Part shown: positions 43,234-51,820 of the stretch, in pieces
How the letters are laid out: each line of letters starts with the position of its first letter
Position numbering within the stretch: position 1 is the stretch's first letter
Program-made: the position numbers and the translations under genes
The notes under the pieces: generated by a model
Told to the model about the DNA's origin: nothing
Database searches by the model: none
The model's input: only the letters and a program-made list of their open reading frames with translations
Source: an uncultured Moraxella sp.
GTDB lineage: Bacteria; Pseudomonadota; Gammaproteobacteria; Pseudomonadales; Moraxellaceae
NCBI GenBank assembly: GCA_943908425.1
Contig: CALTTC010000002.1
Span: 1 to 64,000, forward strand
DNA length: 64,000 nt
Reading direction: 5' to 3'

Positions 43234-46200
43234 ATAGCAAGATAAATAGTATGGATACTAAGCCTGTTGCCTTAGCTTGTGAGCTGTCGGGGGGCTATTT
43301 GATTGAAGCATCGGCAGGGACGGGCAAGACGTGGACATTGACCGGCATTATTTTGCGTTTATTGGTGGAGCGCCAGACCCCGCCTGAGCGTATCATCGCG
43401 ACAACATTCACCAAAAAAGCCGCCGCCGAGCTCCAACAGCGTATCCAAGCGCGCTTGATAGAGTTTAGTGAGGCGTGCCACTGGTTAAAAGAGAGGCAAA
43501 TTACCTTAGCGGCTGCCGATGAAAAAGAGCGTCTAGCGCAGATAAAGGCACATAGCGCCGACCGCCCCGAGCTACAAGACCCGATTAACGAGCATTTGTT
43601 GCTGTGGCTACTTAATGAGCCACCACAGCAGTTGGATATTACCCGTCATGCTTTGACGGTGCTATTAAGTAATCTGAATAAACTCTATATTGGCACGCTA
43701 GACAGTTTTGCGCATAAACTGCTTAAAGAATATCGCGGTATTGTTGGCAATATCAGCGACAAGACCATCGTTGCTGACACGCAAATACACCAGCAGATAA
43801 TGACGTTGTTAAATGATCGCGTGCGTTATTTGCAGGCGGAATTTAGTACAACACCAGAGCTATTTGCCCTAGTGGATATGGCAAAAATGGCAGATATCGC
43901 CAGCTGGTATACTAAAATTAACAATGCTTTGTTGTTTTTTACCGCAGAAATTGATTCGCCCATCGCCCAAGATACCACGCTTTATGATGAGCTAAAACCG
44001 CAAATAGATGCCTTAAATGAGTTATTTGAAAAAATAAAACAAAGTGATTATAGCGATATTGCTGACACTTATGGCGATAGCGACTATCGTGTTGCACAAG
44101 GCATGAGCAAATCTAAAACCCTTTATAAAAAATTCCCTTTGTTAATTGAGCTGGTTGATGCCCTAAAAGATGATGCCCTAAAAAATAATGGCGTGAGAGC
44201 ATTTCGCTTGCTAGATAAGTCTTTATTGGATTTGGCAAGTACACTTACCGAGGAAAAAATACGAGCAGGGTTTAATAAAAAAGGTAATTATACCGCCCTG
44301 ATTGCTAAGTCCGCTGGGCGCTTAGAGGCAATTGGTGAGGCGTATGCCTTATTTGTTGCTATGCAAGTGCATATCAATACTTGGCTAATGAGCGATTTGG
44401 CGCGTTATGTGCGCCAGCATTTGCAGACCGCGCTAGATGAGCAAGCAGGCACAACGCATACCCTAAAGATGGTGCATTTATTAAACGCCCTAAAAGGCGG
44501 TAAGGGTAAGGTGCTGGCACGGCATATTTTTCATGCCTATCCTGTGGCGCTTATTGATGAGGTGCAAGACATTAACGGCGAGCAAGCCGAACTCATTAAG
44601 CGCATTTATCTTACGCCTACGCACCAAAAGCACGACAAGCGGTTTTTGTTATTGGTTGGCGACCCAAAACAGGCGATTTATCGCTTTCGTGGCGGTGATG
44701 TTGCCAATTACAATGCCCTAAAACAGCTTGGTTTGCATAGCGATTACACCCTGAATGTCAATCGCCGTTCCAATGCCGCGCTGATTACCATTCTTAATCG
44801 CTGGTTTGGTAAGGAGGGTGATGCCGACTATGGCGAACTGGGTCAAGGTATCCGCTACGAGCAGATTAGCGCGCATAAACAAGAGGTGAGCTTGCACTGG
44901 CAAGAACCACCAACACAGATATTTGGTCAATCCTGCTTGTCGCTCCTGCATTTGGCACAGCCAAGCACAAGATTTGCCACGTTAGCACAGCATATTAATG
45001 CATTATTGCAAAGTGGCGCGACATTGACCGAAAACGGGGTCGCCCGTGCCGTTATGCCAAGCGATATCGCTCTACTTGTCACGAATAACGACCATATCCC
45101 TATACTGGCGGAAGCGCTAAAGCGATACGGGATTGCCAGCACCAGTACCCAAGACAGCAACGTGTTTGCTGGGCGGGCAAGTAGTGATTTGTATCGTTTA
45201 TTGCAAGCAATATTGGATGATAGCGATGCCCACAAGATTGACGTTTTAACGGGATTGTTATTTTTATCCTTGGCTGATAGTGAACAATATCTAGTGCAAG
45301 TTGAAGTGAATGCCGCCTTAACCCATTATTTGCACCGTGCGCGCCTGCTTTGGCAGAGCAAAGGCTTATTGCACGCGCTGGATTATGCCTTCGGTGCAGA
45401 GCCTGTTATTCCCACAGCGCAGGCGTATGGCACCTTGTGGGAGTATTGGGCGACGTTTAAGGGGGCGACGCGCTATTTGGCGGATATGTGGCAATTATAT
45501 GAATTGCTAGCGACGTGGCAGATGCCGCCAGAGCTACTACTGAAACATTTTATTGCGCAAATGCATACCGCCAGTGAGCGCCATCAACGTGTCGCCTTAC
45601 CGAGCACATCAGCGGTAACTATTACAAGTGTTCACAAATCCAAAGGGCTTGAATTTAATATCGTTTATATTCTTGGGCTAAATAAAAAAGCGGATACTAA
45701 CAAAGATATTTTATTCCCCTATACGACAGACGATAATAGTCGTCGCTTATCACCAAAAGCAGAAGATGGTGATACAAATTATCAGCTGCTAGACCAACAA
45801 GAAACGATGGCAGAAAATAAACGTTTAGGCTATGTGGCGCTGACACGTGCCGCCGAAAAAGTGTATGTCGTGACCCAAGATTACGGCACCGCCCAAAACG
45901 GCGTATTAAAAATGTGGGGGATACTAAAAGACGGTAAAAAGGTAGTCGTGCCACCGCGTCTAGAAAATCTAATTGACATGGTAGTGCTTGATGATGAGGC
46001 GCTTAACAACATGCCAACTTTGCCCTATCAGTCAGATGATAGCATCTTATCCTTAGCGACAACCGATAACTGGGAGAGTGTGTTACCCAATACGGCATTT
46101 GTCGGGCAAGGTCGCACAAGTTTTACCGCCTTAAGTCGCAGGTGGTTGCCATTTTCTGCCCATGAACAGACCTTAAGCGCTAGCGATTATGATGCCGATG

Positions 46201-46922
46201 AGCCATTTAGCGAAACCATCATTGCCCCAAATGATATCCGTGAACGCTTTATGCGCGGGACAGTCGCAGGTACGTTTTTGCATAAAGTCTTAGAAAAAAT
46301 AGACGGCGATAATGTGTCCACAATCATTCAGCAAGTCGCCAAAACGATGGGGCTTGTGTTTGATGAGGAGACAACGACAGCGCTTGCTAACTGGTTAAAT
46401 ACCGTGGGAAGCACTCCCTTTACTGCATCAGGGGCTGCGTTGTATGATTTACGCGCTAAGAGCGTGGAATTTGCTTTCATGCTGGGTTTGGGTGCTAAGT
46501 TTGCCCCAGCAGAATTAAGTAAGCTTTTGTATCAGTTTGCGGATAAGCGCGTGCCAAAAATCTTAGATGAACGCGCGCTTGCCTATCTAAACGGTGAGAT
46601 AGATTTACTGTATCAGCACGGCGATAAATATTATATCGTGGACTATAAATCCAATGTCTTGGACGATTATACAACAGCGAGTATGACAAAAGCCATGGAT
46701 GAGCACTGCTACTGGTTACAAGCTGCCATCTATCAGGTGGCATTACACCGCTTATTACGTTTAAAAATTGCTGATTATCGTGGTAATGAAGCGCGTTATT
46801 TGGGCGCAGTGGAGTACGTTTTTTTGCGGGGTATTGGTATCAATACCGCCAATGACACAGGGCGGTTGTTGTGGGAGGTGCCATTGCCACTGGTCTTAGC
46901 ATTGGACGCGCTGTTTGGCTAG
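43230..46922 (+). CDS. recB: RecBCD enzyme subunit RecB (helicase-nuclease)
   Basis: 3'-5' superfamily 1A helicase and nuclease of the double-strand-break repair enzyme, 1230 aa. Motif I is EASAGTGKT (residues 26-34), motif Ia ATTFTKKAAAELQQRI, motif II ALIDEVQDINGEQAE, motif III LVGDPKQAIYRFRGGD, motif V TSVHKSKGLEFNIVYIL and motif VI GYVALTRAAEKVYV. The C-terminal RecB nuclease has Asp in GEIDLLYQ (about 1122) and Asp/Lys in YIVDYKSN (about 1135). An ATGA overlap couples it to recC. No recD follows: the next gene is queD, 66 bases later. Confidence 0.96.
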   Translation: MNSKINSMDTKPVALACELSGGYLIEASAGTGKTWTLTGIILRLLVERQTPPERIIATTFTKKAAAELQQRIQARLIEFSEACHWLKERQITLAAADEKERLAQIKAHSADRPELQDPINEHLLLWLLNEPPQQLDITRHALTVLLSNLNKLYIGTLDSFAHKLLKEYRGIVGNISDKTIVADTQIHQQIMTLLNDRVRYLQAEFSTTPELFALVDMAKMADIASWYTKINNALLFFTAEIDSPIAQDTTLYDELKPQIDALNELFEKIKQSDYSDIADTYGDSDYRVAQGMSKSKTLYKKFPLLIELVDALKDDALKNNGVRAFRLLDKSLLDLASTLTEEKIRAGFNKKGNYTALIAKSAGRLEAIGEAYALFVAMQVHINTWLMSDLARYVRQHLQTALDEQAGTTHTLKMVHLLNALKGGKGKVLARHIFHAYPVALIDEVQDINGEQAELIKRIYLTPTHQKHDKRFLLLVGDPKQAIYRFRGGDVANYNALKQLGLHSDYTLNVNRRSNAALITILNRWFGKEGDADYGELGQGIRYEQISAHKQEVSLHWQEPPTQIFGQSCLSLLHLAQPSTRFATLAQHINALLQSGATLTENGVARAVMPSDIALLVTNNDHIPILAEALKRYGIASTSTQDSNVFAGRASSDLYRLLQAILDDSDAHKIDVLTGLLFLSLADSEQYLVQVEVNAALTHYLHRARLLWQSKGLLHALDYAFGAEPVIPTAQAYGTLWEYWATFKGATRYLADMWQLYELLATWQMPPELLLKHFIAQMHTASERHQRVALPSTSAVTITSVHKSKGLEFNIVYILGLNKKADTNKDILFPYTTDDNSRRLSPKAEDGDTNYQLLDQQETMAENKRLGYVALTRAAEKVYVVTQDYGTAQNGVLKMWGILKDGKKVVVPPRLENLIDMVVLDDEALNNMPTLPYQSDDSILSLATTDNWESVLPNTAFVGQGRTSFTALSRRWLPFSAHEQTLSASDYDADEPFSETIIAPNDIRERFMRGTVAGTFLHKVLEKIDGDNVSTIIQQVAKTMGLVFDEETTTALANWLNTVGSTPFTASGAALYDLRAKSVEFAFMLGLGAKFAPAELSKLLYQFADKRVPKILDERALAYLNGEIDLLYQHGDKYYIVDYKSNVLDDYTTASMTKAMDEHCYWLQAAIYQVALHRLLRLKIADYRGNEARYLGAVEYVFLRGIGINTANDTGRLLWEVPLPLVLALDALFG

Positions 46923-46956
46923 TTTATAAAGGGCTAAAAACGCCAGCAAAAAATGC

Positions 46957-46962
46957 TATAAT
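46957..46962 (+). promoter_or_regulatory. Extended -10 of the queD-tsaE-miaA operon
   Basis: AAATGCTATAATAGCC contains TATAAT preceded by TGC, 26 bases before the queD ATG. No recognisable -35, consistent with an extended -10 promoter. Confidence 0.55.
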
Positions 46963-46988
46963 AGCCTTTTTGTGCTACCGAGACCATC

Positions 46989-47600
46989 ATGCGTATTCGC
47001 AAGCTGTTTAAATTTGAAAATGCCCACATCGTGCGTAATTGCACTTCCGACCGCTGTCGGCGCTCCATCCACGGTCACAGCTACAAAGTAGAGCTGATTT
47101 TGCAGAGCAATTTTTTGGATAATGGGCAGATGGTGTATGATTTTGGGCTTTTAAAAACCCATATTAAGGCACTGATTGATAGTTTTGACCACGCCATTAC
47201 TTTTTGGGATCAAGACGATAAAGACTACATTGCCTATTGTAAAGCGTTTAGTGCCCGCTGGGTGAGCTTGCCAGTGTCGCCATCCGCTGAACAATTTAGT
47301 CGGGTGATATTTTTTTGGGTGAGCCGTCTTTTGGCGCAGACACAAATGAATAATGGCGAGCGTGATATTCATGTTTATTCGGTCATTGTCCACGAAACAG
47401 ACACTGGTTATGCTGAGTGCTTTGCTGAGGACGTCGCTAATTTACAGATGGGACGACTGGATTTGGCGGCGTTTGACTTTAGCCCACAAATTAAAGCTGA
47501 ATGGGGCGATGCAAAGTTATTTGATAAGCTACTTGCTGGCGAAACTTTTGTGAATCCTAAGGTAACGCTCCAAGTACACCCTACGGCTGGTAATCAATGA
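46989..47600 (+). CDS. queD: 6-carboxytetrahydropterin synthase family protein (QueD-like)
   Basis: 203 aa, PTPS/QueD fold. Zinc ligands are His13 (FENAHIV), His28 and His30 (SIHGHSYKVEL). The catalytic Cys is likely Cys23 in NCTSDRCRR. The catalytic Asp/His region is DSFDHAITFWDQDD, and the substrate-binding Glu is in IVHETDTGYAEC. It would convert dihydroneopterin triphosphate to 6-carboxytetrahydropterin in queuosine synthesis. It is longer than the usual 120-150 aa QueD because of an insertion after the DHA motif and a C-terminal extension, so a related activity cannot be excluded. It overlaps tsaE by 4 bases. Confidence 0.85.
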   Translation: MRIRKLFKFENAHIVRNCTSDRCRRSIHGHSYKVELILQSNFLDNGQMVYDFGLLKTHIKALIDSFDHAITFWDQDDKDYIAYCKAFSARWVSLPVSPSAEQFSRVIFFWVSRLLAQTQMNNGERDIHVYSVIVHETDTGYAECFAEDVANLQMGRLDLAAFDFSPQIKAEWGDAKLFDKLLAGETFVNPKVTLQVHPTAGNQ

Positions 47601-48076
47601 CAGCGCTTGTTACTGAGCGGTATTTGTTACCCAATGAAGCTGCAACCGCGCGTTTTGCTAAGGCATTAGCCTTACAACCTTTGCGCGGTAGTATTTGGCT
47701 TGCTGGTGATTTGGGGGCAGGCAAGACGACTTTTGTGCGTTATTTATTACAAAATATGGGGCATACAGGTGCGGTCAAAAGCCCGACTTATACGCTTGTG
47801 GAGCCTTATACGCTATCCGACAGGGGTTTGACTGTCTACCACGCTGATTTGTATCGTTTGGATGACCCAGAAGAGCTGGACTACATTGGCTTTCATGAAT
47901 ATTTTGCCAAAGATACGCTAGTGATTATTGAGTGGGCAAGCCGTGCAAGTGCGCTATTACCGCCCCCTGATATGTGCATCAATTTTGACAGATTGGCTGA
48001 TGACACACGCCAAGTTGTGCTTAGTGTGTATAACCAAGCCCTGCTGCTTGACGGTTTTTTAGGACAACGGTTGTGA
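47597..48076 (+). CDS. tsaE: tRNA threonylcarbamoyladenosine biosynthesis ATPase TsaE
   Basis: ATPase needed, with TsaB, TsaC and TsaD, for t6A37 in ANN-decoding tRNAs. 159 aa. Walker A LAGDLGAGKTTFVRYLL (about 35-51), switch region VKSPTYTLVEPY, and YHADLYRLDDPEELDYIGFHEY followed by LVIIEWASRA (Walker B/EW motif) are all present. It overlaps queD (ATGA) and miaA (GTGA), so three tRNA-modification genes are translationally coupled. Confidence 0.95.
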   Translation: MTALVTERYLLPNEAATARFAKALALQPLRGSIWLAGDLGAGKTTFVRYLLQNMGHTGAVKSPTYTLVEPYTLSDRGLTVYHADLYRLDDPEELDYIGFHEYFAKDTLVIIEWASRASALLPPPDMCINFDRLADDTRQVVLSVYNQALLLDGFLGQRL

Positions 48077-49101
48077 ATTTACATTACCAATGCTTACCTA
48101 GTAATAGCGTGGTGTGTTTGTTGTCGCCAACCGCTAGCGGTAAAACGGATTTGGCGTTTAAGTTATACGCAACAGGGCGCTTTGAGATTATCTCGGTGGA
48201 TAGCGCGCTTATTTATCAAGGGATGGATATTGGTAGTGCAAAACCGAGTAGGCAACAGCTTTTAGATTACCCCCATCATTTGGTAGATATTATCAAGCCA
48301 AACGACAGCTATAGCGTGATGAATTTTATTGCTGATTGTAAGCGTTTGATTGAACAAATTCACAATAACAATAAAATTCCGCTCTTAGTTGGCGGCACGA
48401 TGATGTACTACGCCGCGCTACTTGATGGCATCTCACCCATACCAGCAAGCGACAAAGCCGCACGGACGCACGTAGCAGAGGTACTGGCAAACGAAGGTAA
48501 CGCGGGGGTTTATGCGTATTTATTGGCGCACGACCCTGTGATTTGTCAAAGATTGGTTGTCAATGACACCCAGCGTATCACGCGGGCGATGGAGGTGCAT
48601 TATCAGACTGGCATTGCCTTATCACAGTGGCAACAAATCCCCAAGGTGGCACTCGCGCACAACCCTGATAAGACGTGGTATGCGCTGACAGTAACGCCAG
48701 ATAGGGCGTGGTTGCATGCGCGTATTGAGCAACGACTTAATCAAATGTGGCAAGCAGGGCTAGTCGCTGAAGTGGTGTCTTTAATAGATAACTATGCTTT
48801 GCACCCCGATATGCCAGCACTGCGCTGCGTTGGTTATCGTCAAGTGGTTGATGATTTGTTAGCTGGTGGGCAACTTGCGCTGATAGACGGCTATTTACAA
48901 AAAACCGGCGAAAAAATTGATGCAGACCCTTGTCAAGGCACGAAAAATAAGGCATTATATGCAACAAGGCAACTTGCCAAACGTCAATACACTTGGCTAC
49001 GTCAGTTGTCCAATATTATAGAGTCGCCAACAATAACAGGTGCATCACCGAAGATAGCACGCTTTTTAAGTATAGAACAACTAGAAAAGCATTTATTATA
49101 G
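48073..49101 (+). CDS. miaA: tRNA dimethylallyltransferase MiaA
   Basis: Isopentenylates A37 of UNN-decoding tRNAs, 342 aa. The P-loop LLSPTASGKTDLAFKL is N-terminal, then ISVDSALIYQGMDIGSAKPS, YPHHLVDIIKPNDSYSV, PLLVGGTMMYYAALLDG, NDTQRITRAMEVHYQTG, LRCVGYRQVVDDL and ATRQLAKRQYTWLRQL. A GTG start overlaps the tsaE stop. An insertion of about 20 residues (DGYLQKTGEKIDADPCQGTK) precedes the C-terminal ATRQLAKRQ block. The usual amiC and mutL genes between tsaE and miaA are absent. Confidence 0.96.
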   Translation: MNLHYQCLPSNSVVCLLSPTASGKTDLAFKLYATGRFEIISVDSALIYQGMDIGSAKPSRQQLLDYPHHLVDIIKPNDSYSVMNFIADCKRLIEQIHNNNKIPLLVGGTMMYYAALLDGISPIPASDKAARTHVAEVLANEGNAGVYAYLLAHDPVICQRLVVNDTQRITRAMEVHYQTGIALSQWQQIPKVALAHNPDKTWYALTVTPDRAWLHARIEQRLNQMWQAGLVAEVVSLIDNYALHPDMPALRCVGYRQVVDDLLAGGQLALIDGYLQKTGEKIDADPCQGTKNKALYATRQLAKRQYTWLRQLSNIIESPTITGASPKIARFLSIEQLEKHLL

Positions 49102-49102
49102 C

Positions 49103-49130
49103 TTGTAAAATAATAACAACGCCATACTAT
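49103..49130 (+). promoter_or_regulatory. Promoter of hfq
   Basis: TTGTAA (49103-49108), a 16-bp spacer, then TACTAT (49125-49130) in the miaA-hfq gap, 44 bases before the hfq ATG. A GGAG ribosome-binding site lies at 49161-49164. Read-through from miaA is also likely. Confidence 0.5.
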
Positions 49131-49173
49131 ACCTGCGCTAGATGACAGTTGTTGGTTTTTGGAGAATTTTTTA

Positions 49174-49743
49174 ATGTCAAAAGGGCAAACTTTGCAAGAT
49201 CCATTTTTGAACGCACTGCGAAAAGACCGTATCCCTGTATCCATTTTTTTGGTTAATGGCATTAAACTGCAAGGGCAGATTGAGTCGTTTGACCAATATG
49301 TCGTACTGCTTAAAAATACCGTGAGCCAAATGGTCTATAAACACGCCATCTCTACTATTGTGCCCGTGCGCAATCCACGCCCAAGCGATGCGACGGGTGC
49401 AGGTTATCAAGGTGGCAGCAATAACTATCCTATGGGTGGCGGTGCTAGCTTTGGCGGTGGTTATGAGCGTCCAAGCGGTGGCTTCACGCGTGGCGGTTTT
49501 ACACGTACACCACCGAATACTGGCTACGACCGCTCTGGTGGCAATTTTGGTGGTGGTTATCAAGGACAAGGCTTTAATACTGGCGGTAGCTTTGAGCGCA
49601 GTAATTATGACGAACGTGGCTTTGATGGCAAAACCTTTGAGCGCCAAGATAAAAGCTTTGATAATAAAGGTTTTGACAACAAAGGCTTTGATGGTAGAGG
49701 CTTTGGTGAAAAGCCATTCCCGAGCGATGATAGCGACGATTAA
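49174..49743 (+). CDS. hfq: RNA chaperone Hfq with a long glycine-rich tail
   Basis: Hexameric Sm-like RNA chaperone for small-RNA regulation. 189 aa versus about 100 in E. coli. The Sm core spans about residues 1-68: KGQTLQDPFLNALRKDRIPV, FLVNGIKLQGQIESFDQYVV (Sm1) and MVYKHAISTIVPVR (Sm2, with the proximal-face YKH). The remaining roughly 120 residues are disordered and rich in Gly, Phe, Asn, Arg and Asp, with repeats such as GGGYERPSGGFTRGGF and KGFDNKGFDGRGFGEKPF, ending in acidic PSDDSDD. Glycine-rich Hfq tails are characteristic of Acinetobacter and Moraxella. The ATG at 49174 has GGAG upstream; the TTG-led extension was rejected. Confidence 0.96.
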   Translation: MSKGQTLQDPFLNALRKDRIPVSIFLVNGIKLQGQIESFDQYVVLLKNTVSQMVYKHAISTIVPVRNPRPSDATGAGYQGGSNNYPMGGGASFGGGYERPSGGFTRGGFTRTPPNTGYDRSGGNFGGGYQGQGFNTGGSFERSNYDERGFDGKTFERQDKSFDNKGFDNKGFDGRGFGEKPFPSDDSDD

Positions 49744-50114
49744 GGCGCGTTTGATATCTTTTTTATTTAAAGAGCACATCAATTTGCTATAGTTAATGCA
49801 CTGAAATAGCAACTTAAATGCTTTTAAGTGATCTTTATTTAAAATTAGTAGGTTTTTTAATGCTATCCTAGCGAGGCTCTAGTCTTGTATTATACCGGTT
49901 TAGAGCTTTTGCTAGCTTGCTTGTAAGCTACCTAAAAGTAAAAAAAGAACTATCCTACGATTATTACAGGCAATTAAAGTCAAGACTAACACCTAATTAT
50001 AGGCTTTGACTTTAGTTGCCTGTGGTGCTGGCAATTCTTTTGCGCCATACAAATAACACAGATGGATTATCTTAAATTTTGTGTATAAAATAATTAATGA
50101 CCAAAGGAATGCTT
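49744..50114. other. hfq-yiaA intergenic region
   Basis: About 370 bases, AT-rich, with no protein-coding frame. It holds GCTCTA / TAGAGC (about 49876-49905), which would place TTTT after the second arm and could be the hfq terminator. It also holds a large stem-loop, listed separately, and a possible TATAAA -10 before yiaA. It is long enough for a small RNA gene. Confidence 0.45.
49966..50023. repeat. 18-bp inverted repeat / long stem-loop
   Basis: ACAGGCAATTAAAGTCAA (49966-49983) pairs with TTGACTTTAGTTGCCTGT (50006-50023) at 17 of 18 positions, the remaining pair being G-U in RNA. The 22-base loop contains its own small CCTA-ATTA-TAGG hairpin. No U-tract follows, so it is not a simple terminator. 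It could be a small RNA, a processing signal, or the remnant of a palindromic repeat element. Confidence 0.7.
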
Positions 50115-50546
50115 ATGCAAGTTATTAACAAACCTAGCGCTACTTACATCGCTGCTTCTTGGGTGGTACTAATTATTGGTGTATTAAGTTTTTTAATTGG
50201 TCTTTATAATGCTCAGATGCAACTAAACGAAAAAGGCTACTATTTTACCGTATTGATTTTGGGATTGTATGCCGCTATAAGTTTACAAAAAACTGTGCGT
50301 GATAAAGAAGAGGGCTTGGAAGTATCAGGGCTTTACTATGCCATCAGTTGGGCGGCGCTCGCAATTGCGGTGCTGTTAATTTTGGTAGGACTTTGGAATG
50401 CCACGCTCTTATTAAGCGAAAAAGGCTTTTATGCTATGGCATTTATTTTAAGTTTATTTGCGGTTATCACCATTCAAAAAAATACCCGAGATTTAAATGC
50501 CATCAAAAAACACAGTCCAGTATTTTTGGATCATGAAGAAGAGTAA
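50115..50546 (+). CDS. yiaA: YiaA/YiaB family inner-membrane protein
   Basis: 143 aa with two copies of the YiaA/YiaB two-helix unit. Copy 1 has SWVVLIIGVLSFLIGLYNAQ then LNEKGYYFTVLILGLYAAIS and LQKTVRDKEEG. Copy 2 has SWAALAIAVLLILVGLWNAT then LSEKGFYAMAFILSLFAVIT and IQKNTRD. Four TM helices are predicted. The family occurs in enterobacteria as YiaA/YiaB; its function is not well defined. The ATG at 50115 was chosen because AAAGGA lies six bases upstream; two earlier ATGs lack a ribosome-binding site. Confidence 0.88.
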   Translation: MQVINKPSATYIAASWVVLIIGVLSFLIGLYNAQMQLNEKGYYFTVLILGLYAAISLQKTVRDKEEGLEVSGLYYAISWAALAIAVLLILVGLWNATLLLSEKGFYAMAFILSLFAVITIQKNTRDLNAIKKHSPVFLDHEEE

Positions 50547-50799
50547 ATTTAACTATCCGTTGCCGTAGACCATCAATTTTGGGCGGTGGATATCAAGCAA
50601 GCTACATCTTGATGGGTGTTTAAACTAATTATAAAAACACTCATTTTTTATATACGCCAAACACTAAAATCAACTTAATCGCTCGGCGGGTTTGGTGAAT
50701 TTTTTATGAAATTGTGTCAATTAATATCTGTAAAGATACTATAAGTTCTTTGTTTGCTTGTGATTAAAAAAATACACCAAAGGGATAAATATAGTACTT
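50547..50799. other. AT-rich intergenic stretch downstream of yiaA
   Basis: No gene is supported. It contains ATCAAG / CTTGAT (about 50592-50613) with a 10-base loop followed by GGGTGTTT, a weak candidate for the yiaA terminator. The last part may be the eroded N-terminus of the TnpB relic. Confidence 0.4.
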
Positions 50800-51690
50800 G
50801 ACTTGCATTCGCAAAACATTCAAGCCATCAACGAAATCCATGCTAAATCAAGTCAGAAATTTAAAAAAGTGAAACTAAACTAGCAAACCAACAATCTAAA
50901 ATCAAAACGCGAAAGTCTGTTTGGGTCAGATACGCTTTAAAAAATCAGCAATAAAATATTTAAACACTTACCAAGGTAATAAAACTACGTTAAAATAAAA
51001 ATTACAATTCAGTTTAGTCAAAGGGGAGAAGTTAAGCATCACCGCTTTTGATCAATATAACTTATCCAAATAGCAACTAAATACTGGCAACATTGCACGA
51101 GACAGTGGGCATTGGTACGCTTTTGTTACCATAAAATATTTTGGAAACCAAAATCCATTTGATTGGATTCGGGCTTAAAAGACAGCGTTACTGTTTAAAT
51201 GGCGACAAATTAACCGCTGAATTTACCTTATAAATGCGCAAATAAACTTGCCAACGCCTAAGGAATTAATAAGAAAAACAAATAAAAAACTTACGATTGA
51301 GTGCCATTTATCAATTGACAACAAAGTCGGTTGGGCAAAACGTCCAATGGTGATTGGTAAACTAAATTCACCAAATCACACTTCAACTAAACTGGAAAAA
51401 TTTGCCTGTGATACAGGTTCGTTTAACTTCAAAAAATAACTGGATTGCAAATGCAAGCATATAAGTTCTCTGTATTAAGTTCTATGTCAAGAAGTAAACA
51501 AAGCCTTTGTAGCTCAAGTTTGCTTACACTGTGGCGATAAGTCCAGTAGCCCCAAAGATAGAGCAAGATTTGGAATAAGAGTATGGACTTTTGGTGCTTG
51601 TAATACCGCGCATAGTGGAGAAACCAATGTTTTTAAGCGCATAACCCATCTCGGACATGGGATGCTAATTTTAGAAAGCCATTTGCTTTA
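50800..51690 (+). pseudogene. Decayed TnpB / IS605-family OrfB transposase relic
   Basis: Pieces of one TnpB-like protein appear in order across all three plus frames, broken by many stops and frameshifts. Near 50830-50930 is an IQAINEIHAKSSQKFKK ... NLKSKRES block (the AFKNFF ... FKSKR region). Near 51090-51150 is ARDSGHWYAFVTIKYFG (SVSRDGGKWYASF-type). Near 51162-51220 is IGFGLKRQ ... NGDKL (the catalytic GIDLGLKD ... LSNG region, its Asp lost). Near 51510-51640 is QVCLHCGDKSSSPK ... FGIRVWTFGACNTAH, the zinc ribbon with SSPKGRA-GLGIR-W spacing, then TNVFKRITHLGHGML (NAAKNILRxGHGTL). Two of the four zinc cysteines survive in CLHCG and one in GACNTAH. No tnpA was found. It cannot be functional. 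Confidence 0.75.
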
Positions 51691-51782
51691 GGGAGTATGG
51701 GGGTAAGTTACTTTTAATCTACTTAAATTCTTTGCATACAAGGAAATAAATGCTCAAATAACCTTTAGTAATTTAGTAGAGC

Positions 51783-51820
51783 AAAACCCCGCAAAACTTA
51801 TGGTTTTATGGGGTCTTTTA
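51783..51820. terminator. Hairpin downstream of the TnpB relic, possible bidirectional terminator
   Basis: CCCC (51787-51790) pairs with GGGG (51810-51813), and AAAAC (51793-51797) with GTTTT (51803-51807), around a TTATG loop. TCTTTT follows on the plus strand and TTTTGC on the minus strand. It lies about 90 bases beyond the TnpB relic. It may be a terminator or the right-end structure of the old IS. Confidence 0.5.

Noticed and set aside
49177..49812. A 211-codon minus-strand frame opposite hfq
   Set aside because: Repetitive Ala/Thr/Ile translation that mirrors the Gly/Phe/Asn tail of Hfq; no ribosome-binding site.
51248..51439. A 63-codon plus frame in the decayed region as an independent gene
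   Set aside because: Its content (KKLTIECHLSIDNKVGWAK) fits a fragment of the TnpB relic in one of its three frames.
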